Assembly: GCA_963834515.1 (NCBI GenBank)
Contig: CAWICB010000007.1
Span: forward strand, 1,302,001-1,366,000
Direction: 5' to 3'
Source: RYN-230 sp963834515
GTDB lineage: Bacteria > Actinomycetota > Actinomycetes > Streptosporangiales > Streptosporangiaceae
DNA length: 64,000 bases
In this document: positions 10,305 to 18,141 of the stretch, one piece after another
Layout of the letters: every line of letters begins with the position of its first letter
How positions within the stretch are numbered: the stretch's first letter is position 1
Notes under the pieces: model-generated
What the model saw: only the letters and a program-made list of their open reading frames with translations
What the model was told of the DNA's origin: nothing
The model's database searches: none
Translations under genes and position numbers: made by a program

Positions 10305-10847
10305 ATGAACACTCCCAATCAAGCAAACCAGACGAGCACTCACACGGACCAGCCGAGCGAATCGAAGCCGGCGGAGGCGGATCGCTACGAGGTGCTGATA
10401 GCGGCATATCTGTTCGTAGCCCCGGGGCGCAAGGACTACGACGCAATCATGAAGCTCGTGAAGGACCATGCGATCACAGTCGAAGGCGCCGTCCTGGTCA
10501 GCAAGGACCACGCCGGCGAGATGCACATCGAGGAAGGAGGAGAAGGACTGGTGGTCGGCCTGTTCGAACCCCGCTGGCTCGCCAAGACGGCCCTCGGCAA
10601 AGACGTCGGTGCGCTGGCCACCAAGTTCGGCAAGCACCGGGCCGACAGCGGAATCCAGAAGAAGCTGAACGAGACGCTGGGCGCCGGCGACGCCGTCTTG
10701 ATGGCGATCTACGACTACGACGACGCCGGCGCGGTCCGCAAGGCCGTCACGAATTCCCCCAAGACCTCATTCGCGGAAATCGACGGTAAGAGCGTCAAGG
10801 ACCTCAAGGCCGGGCTGGCAAAGGCGCAGGCCGGGATGAAGAGCTGA
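10305..10847 (+). CDS. DUF1269-like hypothetical protein
   Basis: 180 residues, soluble. After a polar, low-complexity N-terminus (about 25 residues rich in T, S, Q, P, E) comes a domain with RYEVLIAAYLFVAPGRKDYDAIMKLV, EGAVLVSKDHAGEMHIEE and, near residue 125, GAGDAVLMAIYDYDDAGAV. This alternation of a strand, a tandem-turn helix and a second strand resembles DUF1269-type proteins, which have no established function. It is about 140 bp downstream of the arylsulfatase on the same strand, with a hairpin between, so co-regulation is possible but co-transcription is uncertain. Confidence 0.55.
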   Translation: MNTPNQANQTSTHTDQPSESKPAEADRYEVLIAAYLFVAPGRKDYDAIMKLVKDHAITVEGAVLVSKDHAGEMHIEEGGEGLVVGLFEPRWLAKTALGKDVGALATKFGKHRADSGIQKKLNETLGAGDAVLMAIYDYDDAGAVRKAVTNSPKTSFAEIDGKSVKDLKAGLAKAQAGMKS

Positions 10848-10973
10848 TCCACGGGCGCCCGCATTTGACCCGAGCGCGGTCCCGAAGCGCGCCAGGCGTC
10901 TGGCCAACGTCAGTAAAGCTAGCGTGGCTGATGGGAGTCTGACCAAGTTGCCTTGACGCGAAAGTGTCAAGTC

Positions 10974-12460
10974 GGTCGCGTCCAAGATCCGGTGTAAATG
11001 AGACGGGCGTAGGTTCCCTTCAAGACGACCAAGTCAACGAAGGGAAGGACCCACGCCCGTGTCAGCACGAGTATCGCCCACGGACCGCATCCGCGGCCAT
11101 ATCGATGAGTTGTTTGCTCAGGGCCGGCCGCTGCCGGAGATCTTGGAGGAGGTGGCCCGGCTCGGCGCGCAGCTGCTGATGCAGGCCGCGCTGGAGGCCG
11201 AGGTCACCGAGTTCCTCGGCCGGGACCGCTACCAGCGGGCCGCGGCCTGCACTGATGCCCGGCCCGGGTCCCGCAACGGCTACCGGGATGTGACCGTCAA
11301 GACCACTGCCGGGCCCGTGGCCCTGGCCCGGCCCAAGCTGCGCGGTACCACCGAGGTGTTCGCCTCCCGGCTCTTCGGCGCGCATGTCACCAAGACCAAC
11401 GCCCTCGAGTCGCTGGTGATCGCCTCGTTCGTCCGGGGCCTGTCAGTACGGGACGTGGAGGCCACCTTGGCTGATGCACTCGGCGACCAGGCCGCGATCT
11501 CCAAGTCCACGGTCTCGGCGATCTGCGGCCAGATCAAGGACGAATACGAGGCATGGGCGCATCGCCGCCTGGATGACGTCACGCTCGACTACCTGTTCCT
11601 GGACGCCTCGTTCTTCCGGATGCACCCCGGCTCCCCGGCTGAGCCGGTGCTGGCCGCCTGGGGCGTCACTACCAGCGGCAAGCCGGCGTTCATCGGCCTG
11701 GCGCCGGGCACGGGTGAGTCCGCCGACGCCTGGGCGGGCTTCCTGGCCGATCTCAAAGAGCGGGGGCTGGCCTCCCCGCTGCTGGTCATCTCCGACGGGG
11801 CGCCGGGGCTGATCGCCGCGATCGAGCAGGCCTACCCGAAAGCGCTGCGTCAAAGGTGTCTTGTTCATCGCGCGAGAAACATCCTGGCCAAGGTCCCGGC
11901 AGGAATGCAGGCCGAGATCAAGGACGTCTACTGGAAGATCTTCGACACCGGGGAGCTAGCGACCCCGCCCGGCCCGGAACTCGTGGAGATCATCGACGCG
12001 AGGATCACCGAGATGGCCGCCAAGTACGGCGCCACCTACCCCTCGGCGATGAAGTGCCTGACCACCGGCGCCGGAGGGCTGACCGCCTACCTGCGGTTCC
12101 CCGCCGAGCACCACAACCGCGTACGGCACTCCAACTTCATCGAGCGCACCTTCGGCGAAACCCGCAGGAGGGTCAAGGTCATCGGACGGCTGCCCGGCGA
12201 GACCAGTTGCCTCACCCTCGTCTGGGCCGTCCTGGACCGGGCCTCCCGCGGCTGGCGCGGCCTGACCATGACCGCCGACGGGCTGCGCCTCCTGCAGGAC
12301 CTGCGCCGCTCACTGCTCGAACCACCCCGCCAGCTACGGCCACAGCCCGCCACCGTGACCCAGCCCGATGATCAACCCGAAACTGTCACAGCCGTCGCCT
12401 AACATCACCATGGAACCGGGAACCACGCCCAACGATTTACACCGGATTCCGGACGCCACC
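10974..12460. mobile_element. IS256-family insertion sequence, intact, with 8-bp target duplication
   Basis: 1487 bp. The left terminal inverted repeat (GGTCGCGTCC..ATCCGGTGTAAAT) matches the right one (GGTGGCGTCC..ATCCGGTGTAAAT) at 22 of 26 positions, and similarity continues inward (GGGCGT..GGTTCCC). It is flanked by the 8-bp direct repeat GTCAAGTC at 10966-10973 and 12461-12468, the expected duplication size for IS256. One full-length transposase fills it, so insertion looks recent. Confidence 0.9.
11059..12402 (+). CDS. IS256-family (mutator-type) transposase
   Basis: DDE transposase of 447 residues. The N-terminal helical region (ILEEVARLGAQLLMQAALEAEVTEFLGRDRYQR) and PGSRNGYRDVTVKTTAGPVALARPKLRG are typical of the family. 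The catalytic Asp regions are LDYLFLDASFF and LLVISDGAPGL, followed by QRCLVHRARNIL, and the late Glu lies in the SNFIERTFGETRRRVKVIGRLPGE region. No frameshift or stop is visible. The 85 nt between the left end and the GTG start would hold the promoter. It is encoded in the same direction as the sulfatase. Confidence 0.95.
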   Translation: MSARVSPTDRIRGHIDELFAQGRPLPEILEEVARLGAQLLMQAALEAEVTEFLGRDRYQRAAACTDARPGSRNGYRDVTVKTTAGPVALARPKLRGTTEVFASRLFGAHVTKTNALESLVIASFVRGLSVRDVEATLADALGDQAAISKSTVSAICGQIKDEYEAWAHRRLDDVTLDYLFLDASFFRMHPGSPAEPVLAAWGVTTSGKPAFIGLAPGTGESADAWAGFLADLKERGLASPLLVISDGAPGLIAAIEQAYPKALRQRCLVHRARNILAKVPAGMQAEIKDVYWKIFDTGELATPPGPELVEIIDARITEMAAKYGATYPSAMKCLTTGAGGLTAYLRFPAEHHNRVRHSNFIERTFGETRRRVKVIGRLPGETSCLTLVWAVLDRASRGWRGLTMTADGLRLLQDLRRSLLEPPRQLRPQPATVTQPDDQPETVTAVA

Positions 12461-12468
12461 GTCAAGTC

Positions 12469-12705
12469 CGTACACCAGGACGTACAGCAACAGGGGCGCA
12501 CAACCGCTCGCACGCACGACCGCAGACAACGCTGGCTACCTGCCGACTGGTCCCGACCTGGCACGCGCCTGTAGTTTTCATCCAGGGTGGCGTGCCACAT
12601 CCGTGCCAGTACGGGTGGAAAACTGCGGTCACCGGCGGTCACCCACGGGCACGCCGAACGGCCGACGACCTGGGGACGCACAGGTCAACCCGCTGCGTGA
12701 AACGA
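12469..12705. other. right-end non-coding part of the integrated element
   Basis: No gene is seen. It contains imperfect inverted arms TTTTCATCC (near 12575) and GGTGGAAAA (near 12614), plus several GTGCCA/TGGCAC-like motifs (GGCACGCG, GTGCCACATCCGTGCCAG). Such clustered short repeats beside an att site would fit integrase arm-binding sites, but that is inference. Confidence 0.35.
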
Positions 12706-12787
12706 CCTTCTAAGCAGCGGGTCGCGGGTTCGAGTCCTGCCCGGCGCGCCGAAGATCAAAAGCCCCCACCGCAGGCCAGCGGCTTGT
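12706..12787. repeat. attR: second copy of the 82-bp direct repeat
   Basis: Identical to 6681-6762. It carries only the tRNA-Arg 3' half (from the anticodon loop), with no acceptor 5' strand or D arm upstream, so it is not a second tRNA gene. It marks the right boundary of the element. Confidence 0.9.
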
Positions 12788-12920
12788 TACGTGGCCGACC
12801 GGGGCGGGCAGGGCGGCCCGGGCGGGCGATACGGCGGCCTGCCAGATCTGGGCCAGATACTCCGTTGCGGCGCCGGGGCTTGCGGCTCGTGGCCAGCTCA
12901 CCATGGGCCAGTCCGCTGAC
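12787..12920 (-). pseudogene. decayed integrase 3' end (second element remnant)
   Basis: After the right att repeat the DNA keeps clear similarity to the 3' end of the integrase gene at 6762-6895 (for example GCCAGATCTGGGCCAGATAC and GGGGCTTGCGGCTC in both). In the integrase frame it is shifted by indels and soon meets a stop. Only about 45 codons can be matched, and the catalytic boxes are gone. This is the expected leftover of an older related element at the same tRNA. Confidence 0.65.
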
Positions 12921-13149
12921 TCACAAGGGATTCGGCGCCTACGAGGAAGAGCGGGAAGTGTAGCCAGACGGTCCTGGCGCGACACCCGATCACCGTCGCC
13001 GCAGGTCCGGTCACCGGGTCACTCCTGGCGGATGAGTTGCCTGCGGCACGCATTACCTAACTTTGCGTGATGGCGGACAGGGCACCGGCGCCGCATCCGC
13101 TAGTTTCTGCTGGCAGAGAAGCGTTCCGACGAATGATCAGGGGTCCAGG

Positions 13150-14741
13150 ATGACTGGTGAGAGCAGGGAGAACGCGCTCGATCACGTGGTCGTGGTGGTG
13201 TTCGAGAACCGGTCGCTGGACAACGTGCTCGGCCGCCTGTACGGGCCGGGCGACGGCAAGACGTTCGACGGTGTGACCGGCAAGGACCTCACCAACCCGA
13301 TCCCGGAGTGGGCTGAGCACGGCGCGGACCGCAAGGTAGTGCCGTACACGGTGGCCACCGACATGGACAGCCCCAACCCCGACACCGGCGAGGAATACCC
13401 GCACACCAATACCCAGCTGTTCGGCATCCTCAGTGAGGCCAACCGGTTCAAGCTCGGCGCGGAGATCTCCGCGCCCTACAACGCCCCCGAGCCGGACCAG
13501 AGGCCGACGATGGAGGGCTTCGTCACCGACTACATCAGCACCCTGACGGCCGAGCTGGGCCGCTAGCCCACCTACGAGGAGTACTCGCAGGTGATGACCG
13601 GGTTCACCCCGGAACAGATCCCCGTGCTCAGCCGCCTGGCCCGCGGGTTCGGGGTGTTCGATCACTGGTTCTGCGAGGTACCGTCGCAGACATTCACTAA
13701 CCGGTCGTTCTGGACCGCGGCCACCGCATCGGGGTTCGTGGTGAACGAGCCGGTGAAGAACTGGCTGGCCGGGAACACCGCCGAGACGATCTTCAACCGG
13801 CTGGAGCAGCACGGCAAGACATGGAAGGTCTACGTCGGCGAGCCGGACCGCTTCTCGGCCACCGGCTGATCCACTACCCCCGGCTCAAAGACCGGTTCGC
13901 CACCCACTTCGTGCCATTCGCCCAGTTTGAAGCCGACGCCGCCGTCGGGGACCTGCCCGACTTCTCCTACATCGAGCCGTGCCTGATCCTCGGCCACGGC
14001 GACTACCACCCGGCCGTCTCACGCGCCCTGGGCCACGGCATCGTGCTCCCCGGTGTGGACCCGCCGTCGGCGATCCTGGGCGGCGAGGCGTTCCTGGCCC
14101 GGATCTACAACGCCTATAAGGACATGCAGTCCCCGGACGGGTCCAACATCTGGAACACCACCCTGCTCATCGGCTGGGACGAACCAGGCGGCACCTACGA
14201 CCACGTACCGCCCCCCGCAGTGCCACCACCCGACCCGTCCGCCCCGCCAGGCCAGCTCGGGTTCAGGTTCGACCGCTCCGGCTACCGGGTCCCCGCCATC
14301 CTGGTGTCACCATGGGTCGCCGAAGGCGAGGTATTCAACGAGGAGCACCGGCACACCTCCCTGATCGCCACCCTGCGCGAGCAATGGAACCTGGGCGACC
14401 CGCTCACCGCCCGCGACGCAGCCGCCCGGACGTTCTCCCACACCCTCACCCTCGACACCCCACGAGACCCCAGCACCTGGCCAGCGGCCGACCCGCACCC
14501 GGTGCCGGAGTACATCCTGGATGCGCTGGCCCTGGGCCAGAGCCTGTCCACCCTCGGCAAAGCCGCCTTCAACGGCATCCGGGACTACGCGGAACAACAC
14601 GGCATCCAGATCGAAGGACTACCCGCTGACCCTGACGCTGAGATCCCTCCAGACCAGGCCCTGCACATCATCCACAACTTCCTCGCCATCCAGTTCCCCC
14701 TGCTGCACCCAGCCACCCCCGGACCCGGAGCCGCCACCTGA
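13150..14741 (+). pseudogene. phosphoesterase (phospholipase C-type), nonsense codon plus frameshift
   Basis: Member of the phosphoesterase family that includes non-haemolytic phospholipase C. The N-terminal motif VVVVFENRSLDNVLGRLY near residue 15 is the family hallmark. An in-frame TAG at 13564-13566 interrupts it (ELGR-stop-PTYEEYSQVMTGF). The frame then continues to FDHWFCEVPSQTFTNRSFW. A base is missing near 13867, after which the next frame carries GLIHYPRLKDRF and NTTLLIGWDEPGGTYDHVPPP (metal ligands D, H) to the end. Two independent lesions suggest a genuine pseudogene more strongly than the single indels elsewhere. No signal peptide is seen. Confidence 0.8.
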
Positions 14742-14846
14742 CCCCACGGCCTGAGACGTGCACCGGGCAGCAACGCAAGCAGCAACACCGGGCTAGTTTC
14801 ACGAAGGTAGACGAGCTTCGGCGAGGATCTCGTGGACCCCAGCCAA

Positions 14847-15584
14847 TTAGACCGTCCACACCAGGCAGAATGGCTTGCCGGCCGGATCGGCGCAGACGCG
14901 CCAGTTCGGGCCAGCGCCGTCCAGCCGGGTGGCACCGATGCCGAGGGCGGCCCGTTCCGCCGCGTCCACGTCCTCGACAGTCACGTCGAGGTGGATCTGC
15001 TGCGGATATGCCGGATCCGGCCAGCGCGGCGCGGTGTACTGCTCCACTTGCTGGAACATCACCGGCTGCGCGCCGTCCTCGCCGATCATGGCGACCCCGT
15101 CTGCCTCGTACGTCACCGGCTTGCCAAGCAGCTCCGCGTAGAAGTGGCTCAGCGCCTTCGCATCGGGACAGTCGAGCATGACGGCCATCAGCGTGGTCCG
15201 CGGATCGTCCGGGTTGACGCACAGGTCGAACGGATGGCCGGCCGGGTCAGCCAGTGTGTGCCACCGTTCGTTGCGGCGCAGCAGGCTGGCGCCGAGCTGC
15301 TGGGCACGTTCTGCCGCCGCATCGATGTCTGGCACCCGGAAGTCGAGATGGGCCTGCTGCGGATGGTTCTGGCCCGGCCAGCGGGGCGGCACGTGGTCGG
15401 TGGCCCGTTGCAGGCCAATCCGCCAGCCGTCACCGGAGTCGATCGTGATCCAGTCGTCGTCGTCGGGGACGCGTCGCCAGCCAGCGAGCTGCTCGTAGAA
15501 CGTGGCCAGGAGGTCGATGTCCGGGGCGTCCAGCGCCACGGCCCGCAGTGAGCCGATCGCGTGCCGGTGCGGTTCAGAGGTCAT
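14847..15584 (-). CDS. two-domain VOC (glyoxalase-like) protein
   Basis: 245 residues made of two tandem VOC repeats of about 115 residues each. The first is SLRAVALDAPDIDLLATFYEQLAGW through LADPAGHPFDLCV; the second is LDCPDAKALSHFYAELLGKPVTY through CADPAGKPFCLVWTV. Both keep the HLDF/HLDV strand and the DPAGxPF ending typical of Glyoxalase_6-type domains. The enzymatic role is unknown (resistance, dioxygenase or isomerase functions exist in the superfamily). I prefer the ATG at 15584, which has GGGGG immediately upstream; the frame is open to an ATG at 15602. Confidence 0.8.
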   Translation of the reverse strand: MTSEPHRHAIGSLRAVALDAPDIDLLATFYEQLAGWRRVPDDDDWITIDSGDGWRIGLQRATDHVPPRWPGQNHPQQAHLDFRVPDIDAAAERAQQLGASLLRRNERWHTLADPAGHPFDLCVNPDDPRTTLMAVMLDCPDAKALSHFYAELLGKPVTYEADGVAMIGEDGAQPVMFQQVEQYTAPRWPDPAYPQQIHLDVTVEDVDAAERAALGIGATRLDGAGPNWRVCADPAGKPFCLVWTV

Positions 15585-15721
15585 GCCCCCGATCCTGCCC
15601 ATCCCGGGGCCGGCCCGCCACCGAAAAACCGGCGTTGACGATCCGTGCGCGACGCCGGGTCGGGGAAAGGTGCGGCGGCGGACAACGCCGAGATCGCTTA
15701 TGCCCGGCGCACGCGTCCTGG

Positions 15722-16405
15722 TTAACCTTCAGTGCGCGGTGAGAAGATCTCCTGGACCTCGCGGGCAGCGTAGTAGACGAGCACGTAGCCAGCTACGGGA
15801 TCGGCCCACCACCAGCCGAGCCAGGCATTCAGCACCAGGCCCAGCAGCACGGCGGCGGCCAGAATCCCGTCGATCATCGTGACCCGGCCCTCGGTCCGCA
15901 GCACCGGATTATCCAGCGCCCGGCCGGTCCGGGCCTTACCCGCGGCTAGCGCGAACATCACCGCGGCGGTCACGGCCGTCCAGATGATCCCGAGCACAGA
16001 GTGCCGCGGGTGATAACCGGTCGCCAGCACCACCGTGGACTGCACCAGAAGGTAGGCCGCTAGAGCTGCGAAAGCGAACCCGATCAGCCGCAGGCCACGG
16101 CGCTGGCGTTCTACGCCGGTATCCGACAGTTCCCAGATCACCACCGTGGACGCGCCGATCTCGATCAGTGAGTCCAGGCCGAACCCAGCCAGGGCCACCG
16201 ACCGTGCTGTGAGCGCCGCGATCGCTAGTACCACGATCCCGACGACATTCCAGGCCAACGTCACGTACTCCAGAGCAAAGCCCCGGCGCAGCAAGAGACC
16301 CCTCGCAGCGTCATCGGCAGAGGTCACCAGCTCAGTCTGGCAGGTCACACGGCGGCGGAGCCTGACGGCGGTAGACGCAGTAGAGGCCCGCATAGCTAGG
16401 CTCAC
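15722..16405 (-). CDS. cation-efflux (CDF)-like membrane protein
   Basis: 227 residues with about six hydrophobic segments. FGLDSLIEIGAST near residue 80 matches the cation-diffusion-facilitator pattern in TM2 where an Asp and nearby polar residues bind metal. GRVTMIDGILAAAVLLGLVLNAWLGWWWADPVAGYVLVYYAAREV matches TM5-TM6 with the second Asp (MIDG) and the WWADPVAG ending. It lacks the cytoplasmic C-terminal dimerisation domain. A role in export of a divalent metal is inferred. The start is uncertain: GTG at 16405 or ATG at 16393. Confidence 0.7.
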   Translation of the reverse strand: MSLAMRASTASTAVRLRRRVTCQTELVTSADDAARGLLLRRGFALEYVTLAWNVVGIVVLAIAALTARSVALAGFGLDSLIEIGASTVVIWELSDTGVERQRRGLRLIGFAFAALAAYLLVQSTVVLATGYHPRHSVLGIIWTAVTAAVMFALAAGKARTGRALDNPVLRTEGRVTMIDGILAAAVLLGLVLNAWLGWWWADPVAGYVLVYYAAREVQEIFSPRTEG

Positions 16406-16450
16406 GTCAGCCCCAGTTCAGGGCCAGCCAGTGCCGATAAGGAAAAGGCC

Positions 16451-16467
16451 GATGGTTCAAGTCCATC
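16451..16467 (+). other. isolated tRNA T-arm-like sequence
   Basis: GATGG-TTCAAGT-CCATC forms a perfect T arm with consensus T loop, but no D arm, anticodon arm or matching acceptor strand can be drawn around it. It could be a scar of integration into a tRNA 3' end, or chance. Confidence 0.3.
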
Positions 16468-16572
16468 CAGACCGCGACGAGGGCTCCAACCGTGTCGGCG
16501 CCGCTCACGGGACGAGTGCAGGTAGATCAGCGCGGCACGAGCACTGGAGGGCCAGAGGCTCAGGGAGGAGCG

Positions 16573-17028
16573 ATGGCCGAGTTAACTGTTCGCCAAAACG
16601 AGTTGGTCGTGACAATGGAGTCACGCGAGAAGCGGTCCCTTACGTGGTTCGGGCTCCGGAAGTCCAGGAGCAAGCTCCTGGACGGGCTGGAGCTGCGAGT
16701 TCCGCTGCCCAAAGTGGTCGGGGTACATGTGTCGGATGCGTACTGGGAACTGCGGCAAAAGATGGATGCCCGCAACACCAGGAGGGCCTCGCTGACGAGA
16801 CAATCCTATGACCCGCCGCTCACACAGCCATGGATTGGCATTTTCGACGTGAAGGAGGACGGGGTTTGGGAAAAGAAGTTGTGTTTCATCTATGGCCAGC
16901 ACAGCACCATAGTCGCCGTGGATCTCGATAAGAGTGACAAGGCTCCGTTCACCACGCTGGTGATCACCTGTGAGGACAACAGCGATTCGGTTGCAGCTAG
17001 CATCAGGGCGGCTGCCGGGCTGACCTAG
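16573..17028 (+). CDS. hypothetical protein, possibly PH-like
   Basis: 151 residues I do not recognise. The ATG at 16573 follows GGGAGGAG with good spacing, so translation is likely. It is soluble and beta-rich: ELVVTMESREKRSLTWFGLRKS, ELRVPLPKVVGVHVSD, PWIGIFDVKEDGVWEKKLCFIYG, STIVAVDLDKSDKAPFTTLVITCEDNSDSVAASIRAA. The repeated strand pattern with a final helix is reminiscent of a PH-like domain (residues 15-150), but this is only a shape argument. Codon third positions contain more A/T than neighbouring genes, which hints at recent acquisition. Confidence 0.55.
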   Translation: MAELTVRQNELVVTMESREKRSLTWFGLRKSRSKLLDGLELRVPLPKVVGVHVSDAYWELRQKMDARNTRRASLTRQSYDPPLTQPWIGIFDVKEDGVWEKKLCFIYGQHSTIVAVDLDKSDKAPFTTLVITCEDNSDSVAASIRAAAGLT

Positions 17029-17252
17029 CTTAGCCTCGGCGGTTCCCGCGCCACTTCCGCCCCAGAACGGGCGGATACCAGCGGTCAGCCATGGACCGCG
17101 TCCCCGGCCGGTGCGCCAGCCCACTGCCCTCCCTGATCCGCCACACCGTGCCGTGTCAGTGGTGGCGGGTGGCGGGTGGCGCGTGTCCGCGGTTACGATC
17201 CGGAATAGCCGTATTGTCAGGGGCTCCACGCCTGCCATCGCAGGAGGTAACG

Positions 17253-17480
17253 GTGAATATCACTCTTCCCCAACTGAAGTCCGGGGACCAGGACAAGCCG
17301 CACGACCGGATGGTGCACCGGCTACAGGGTCTGCTCACTGCGCTGGGCAACCCGGTCGCGCTGGATGGCAACTTCGGCCCGGATACGGAAGCCGCGGTCA
17401 AGGACCAGCAGCGCGCTTTCGGGCTGCCGGTCACCGGGGTCGTCGACGACAACACCTGGATCAAGCTGATCGAGGGTTAG
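17253..17480 (+). CDS. small peptidoglycan-binding-domain protein
   Basis: 75 residues, nearly all one PG_binding_1 domain: DRMVHRLQGLLTALGN..LDGNFGPDTEAAVKDQQRAFGLPVTGVVDDNTWIKLI. The start is GTG at 17253, fixed by AGGAGG at 17242-17247. No signal peptide or catalytic domain is present, so it may act inside the cell or be part of a former larger enzyme. It stands alone between a hypothetical gene and a MerR regulator. Confidence 0.75.
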   Translation: MNITLPQLKSGDQDKPHDRMVHRLQGLLTALGNPVALDGNFGPDTEAAVKDQQRAFGLPVTGVVDDNTWIKLIEG

Positions 17481-17522
17481 AGCGGCAGGAACGGCGGCGG
17501 CCGCAGGTAGCGCAGCTCCTTC

Positions 17523-17560
17523 TGGATACGCCCGGGCGCGCTGGATACGCCCGGGCGCGT
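17523..17560. repeat. 19-bp tandem duplication
   Basis: CTGGATACGCCCGGGCGCG occurs twice back to back (17523-17541, 17542-17560), 40 bp after the peptidoglycan-binding gene. Each copy contains the palindrome GCCCGGGC. Confidence 0.9.
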
Positions 17561-17660
17561 TCCGCCGCCGTAACCTGCGCCGTAGACGGGGCAGCACGGG
17601 CCCGGCCCGGCAGGATCATGCTGATCGGCGTGGATCGCGCCCATCGGTTCCCGCCACCGC

Positions 17661-17690
17661 TTGACTTAAAGCGCTTGAGGTTTGCTTTGC
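17661..17690 (+). promoter_or_regulatory. MerR-type promoter/operator dyad
   Basis: A TTGACT -35-like hexamer (17661) overlaps the near-palindrome ACTTAAAGCGCTTGAGGT (17664-17681). The MerR gene starts only 17 nt further on with no clear Shine-Dalgarno, so transcription probably begins close to the start codon. The layout suggests autoregulation of the MerR-SDR pair. Confidence 0.5.
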
Positions 17691-17697
17691 TGCTCGT

Positions 17698-18141
17698 ATG
17701 ACGGCTCTAACCATCCAGGACGTATCCCGGCGCAGCGGTCTCAGCGAGCCAACGCTGCGCTACTACGAGCAGGTCGGGCTAATAGGCCCGGTCGAGCGCG
17801 ACGAAAGCAGCGGGCACCGCCGCTACCGTGAGGACGACGTCGATACGTTGCAGGCACTGGCCTGCCTGCGCGCCATGGGCGTGGGCATCGAAGACATGCG
17901 CACGTACCAGGCCAACCGCTCGCGTGGCCATGAGGCCGCTGGTGAGCAGCGCGATCTGCTGTTGCGTCATGCCGAGCGGATCGAAGCCCAGATCGCGACG
18001 CTGCACGTGCACCTTGACTACCTGCACGCGAAGGCAGCGTTGTGGGACGCCCGCGACCACGGCGATCCCGACGCCGAGGCCGAAGCAAACCTGCGGGTGC
18101 AGGACATGTATCCCCGCCTGGAAGAAGTGGTGCTGCGATGA
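17698..18141 (+). CDS. MerR-family transcriptional regulator
   Basis: 147 residues. The N-terminal winged-helix MerR domain is TIQDVSRRSGLSEPTLRYYEQVGLIGPVERDESSGHRRYREDDVDTLQALACLRAMGVGIEDMRTY (residues 5-72), followed by a dimerisation coiled coil LLLRHAERIEAQIATLHVHLDYLHAKAALWDA. There are no Cys ligands, so a small-molecule or redox-poor effector is more likely than a metal. It overlaps the following SDR gene by 4 nt (ATGA), so the two are translationally coupled and probably share one regulon with the dyad just upstream. Confidence 0.9.
   Translation: MTALTIQDVSRRSGLSEPTLRYYEQVGLIGPVERDESSGHRRYREDDVDTLQALACLRAMGVGIEDMRTYQANRSRGHEAAGEQRDLLLRHAERIEAQIATLHVHLDYLHAKAALWDARDHGDPDAEAEANLRVQDMYPRLEEVVLR

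Larger units (their letters stand above)
6681..12787. mobile_element. tRNA-Arg-integrated genomic element (about 6.0 kb plus right att)
   Basis: The segment is bounded by an 82-bp perfect direct repeat (6681-6762 and 12706-12787) that starts in the anticodon loop of the tRNA-Arg gene. This is the usual site for tyrosine-integrase elements. Inside are a tyrosine recombinase reading toward the tRNA, a long palindrome, an arylsulfatase, a DUF1269-like gene and an IS256-type insertion sequence. There is no replication, conjugation or phage structural gene, so it is probably a decayed or mobilisable element. Beyond the right repeat lies the tail of a second integrase, which points to tandem integration of two related elements. 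Confidence 0.8.

Noticed and set aside
12706..12787. A second tRNA-Arg gene
   Set aside because: Only the 3' half from the anticodon loop is present, with no D arm or 5' acceptor strand. It is an att copy.
13564..13566. TAG in the phosphoesterase as pyrrolysine or programmed readthrough
   Set aside because: This family has no special residue there, no insertion element is seen, and a second lesion lies downstream.
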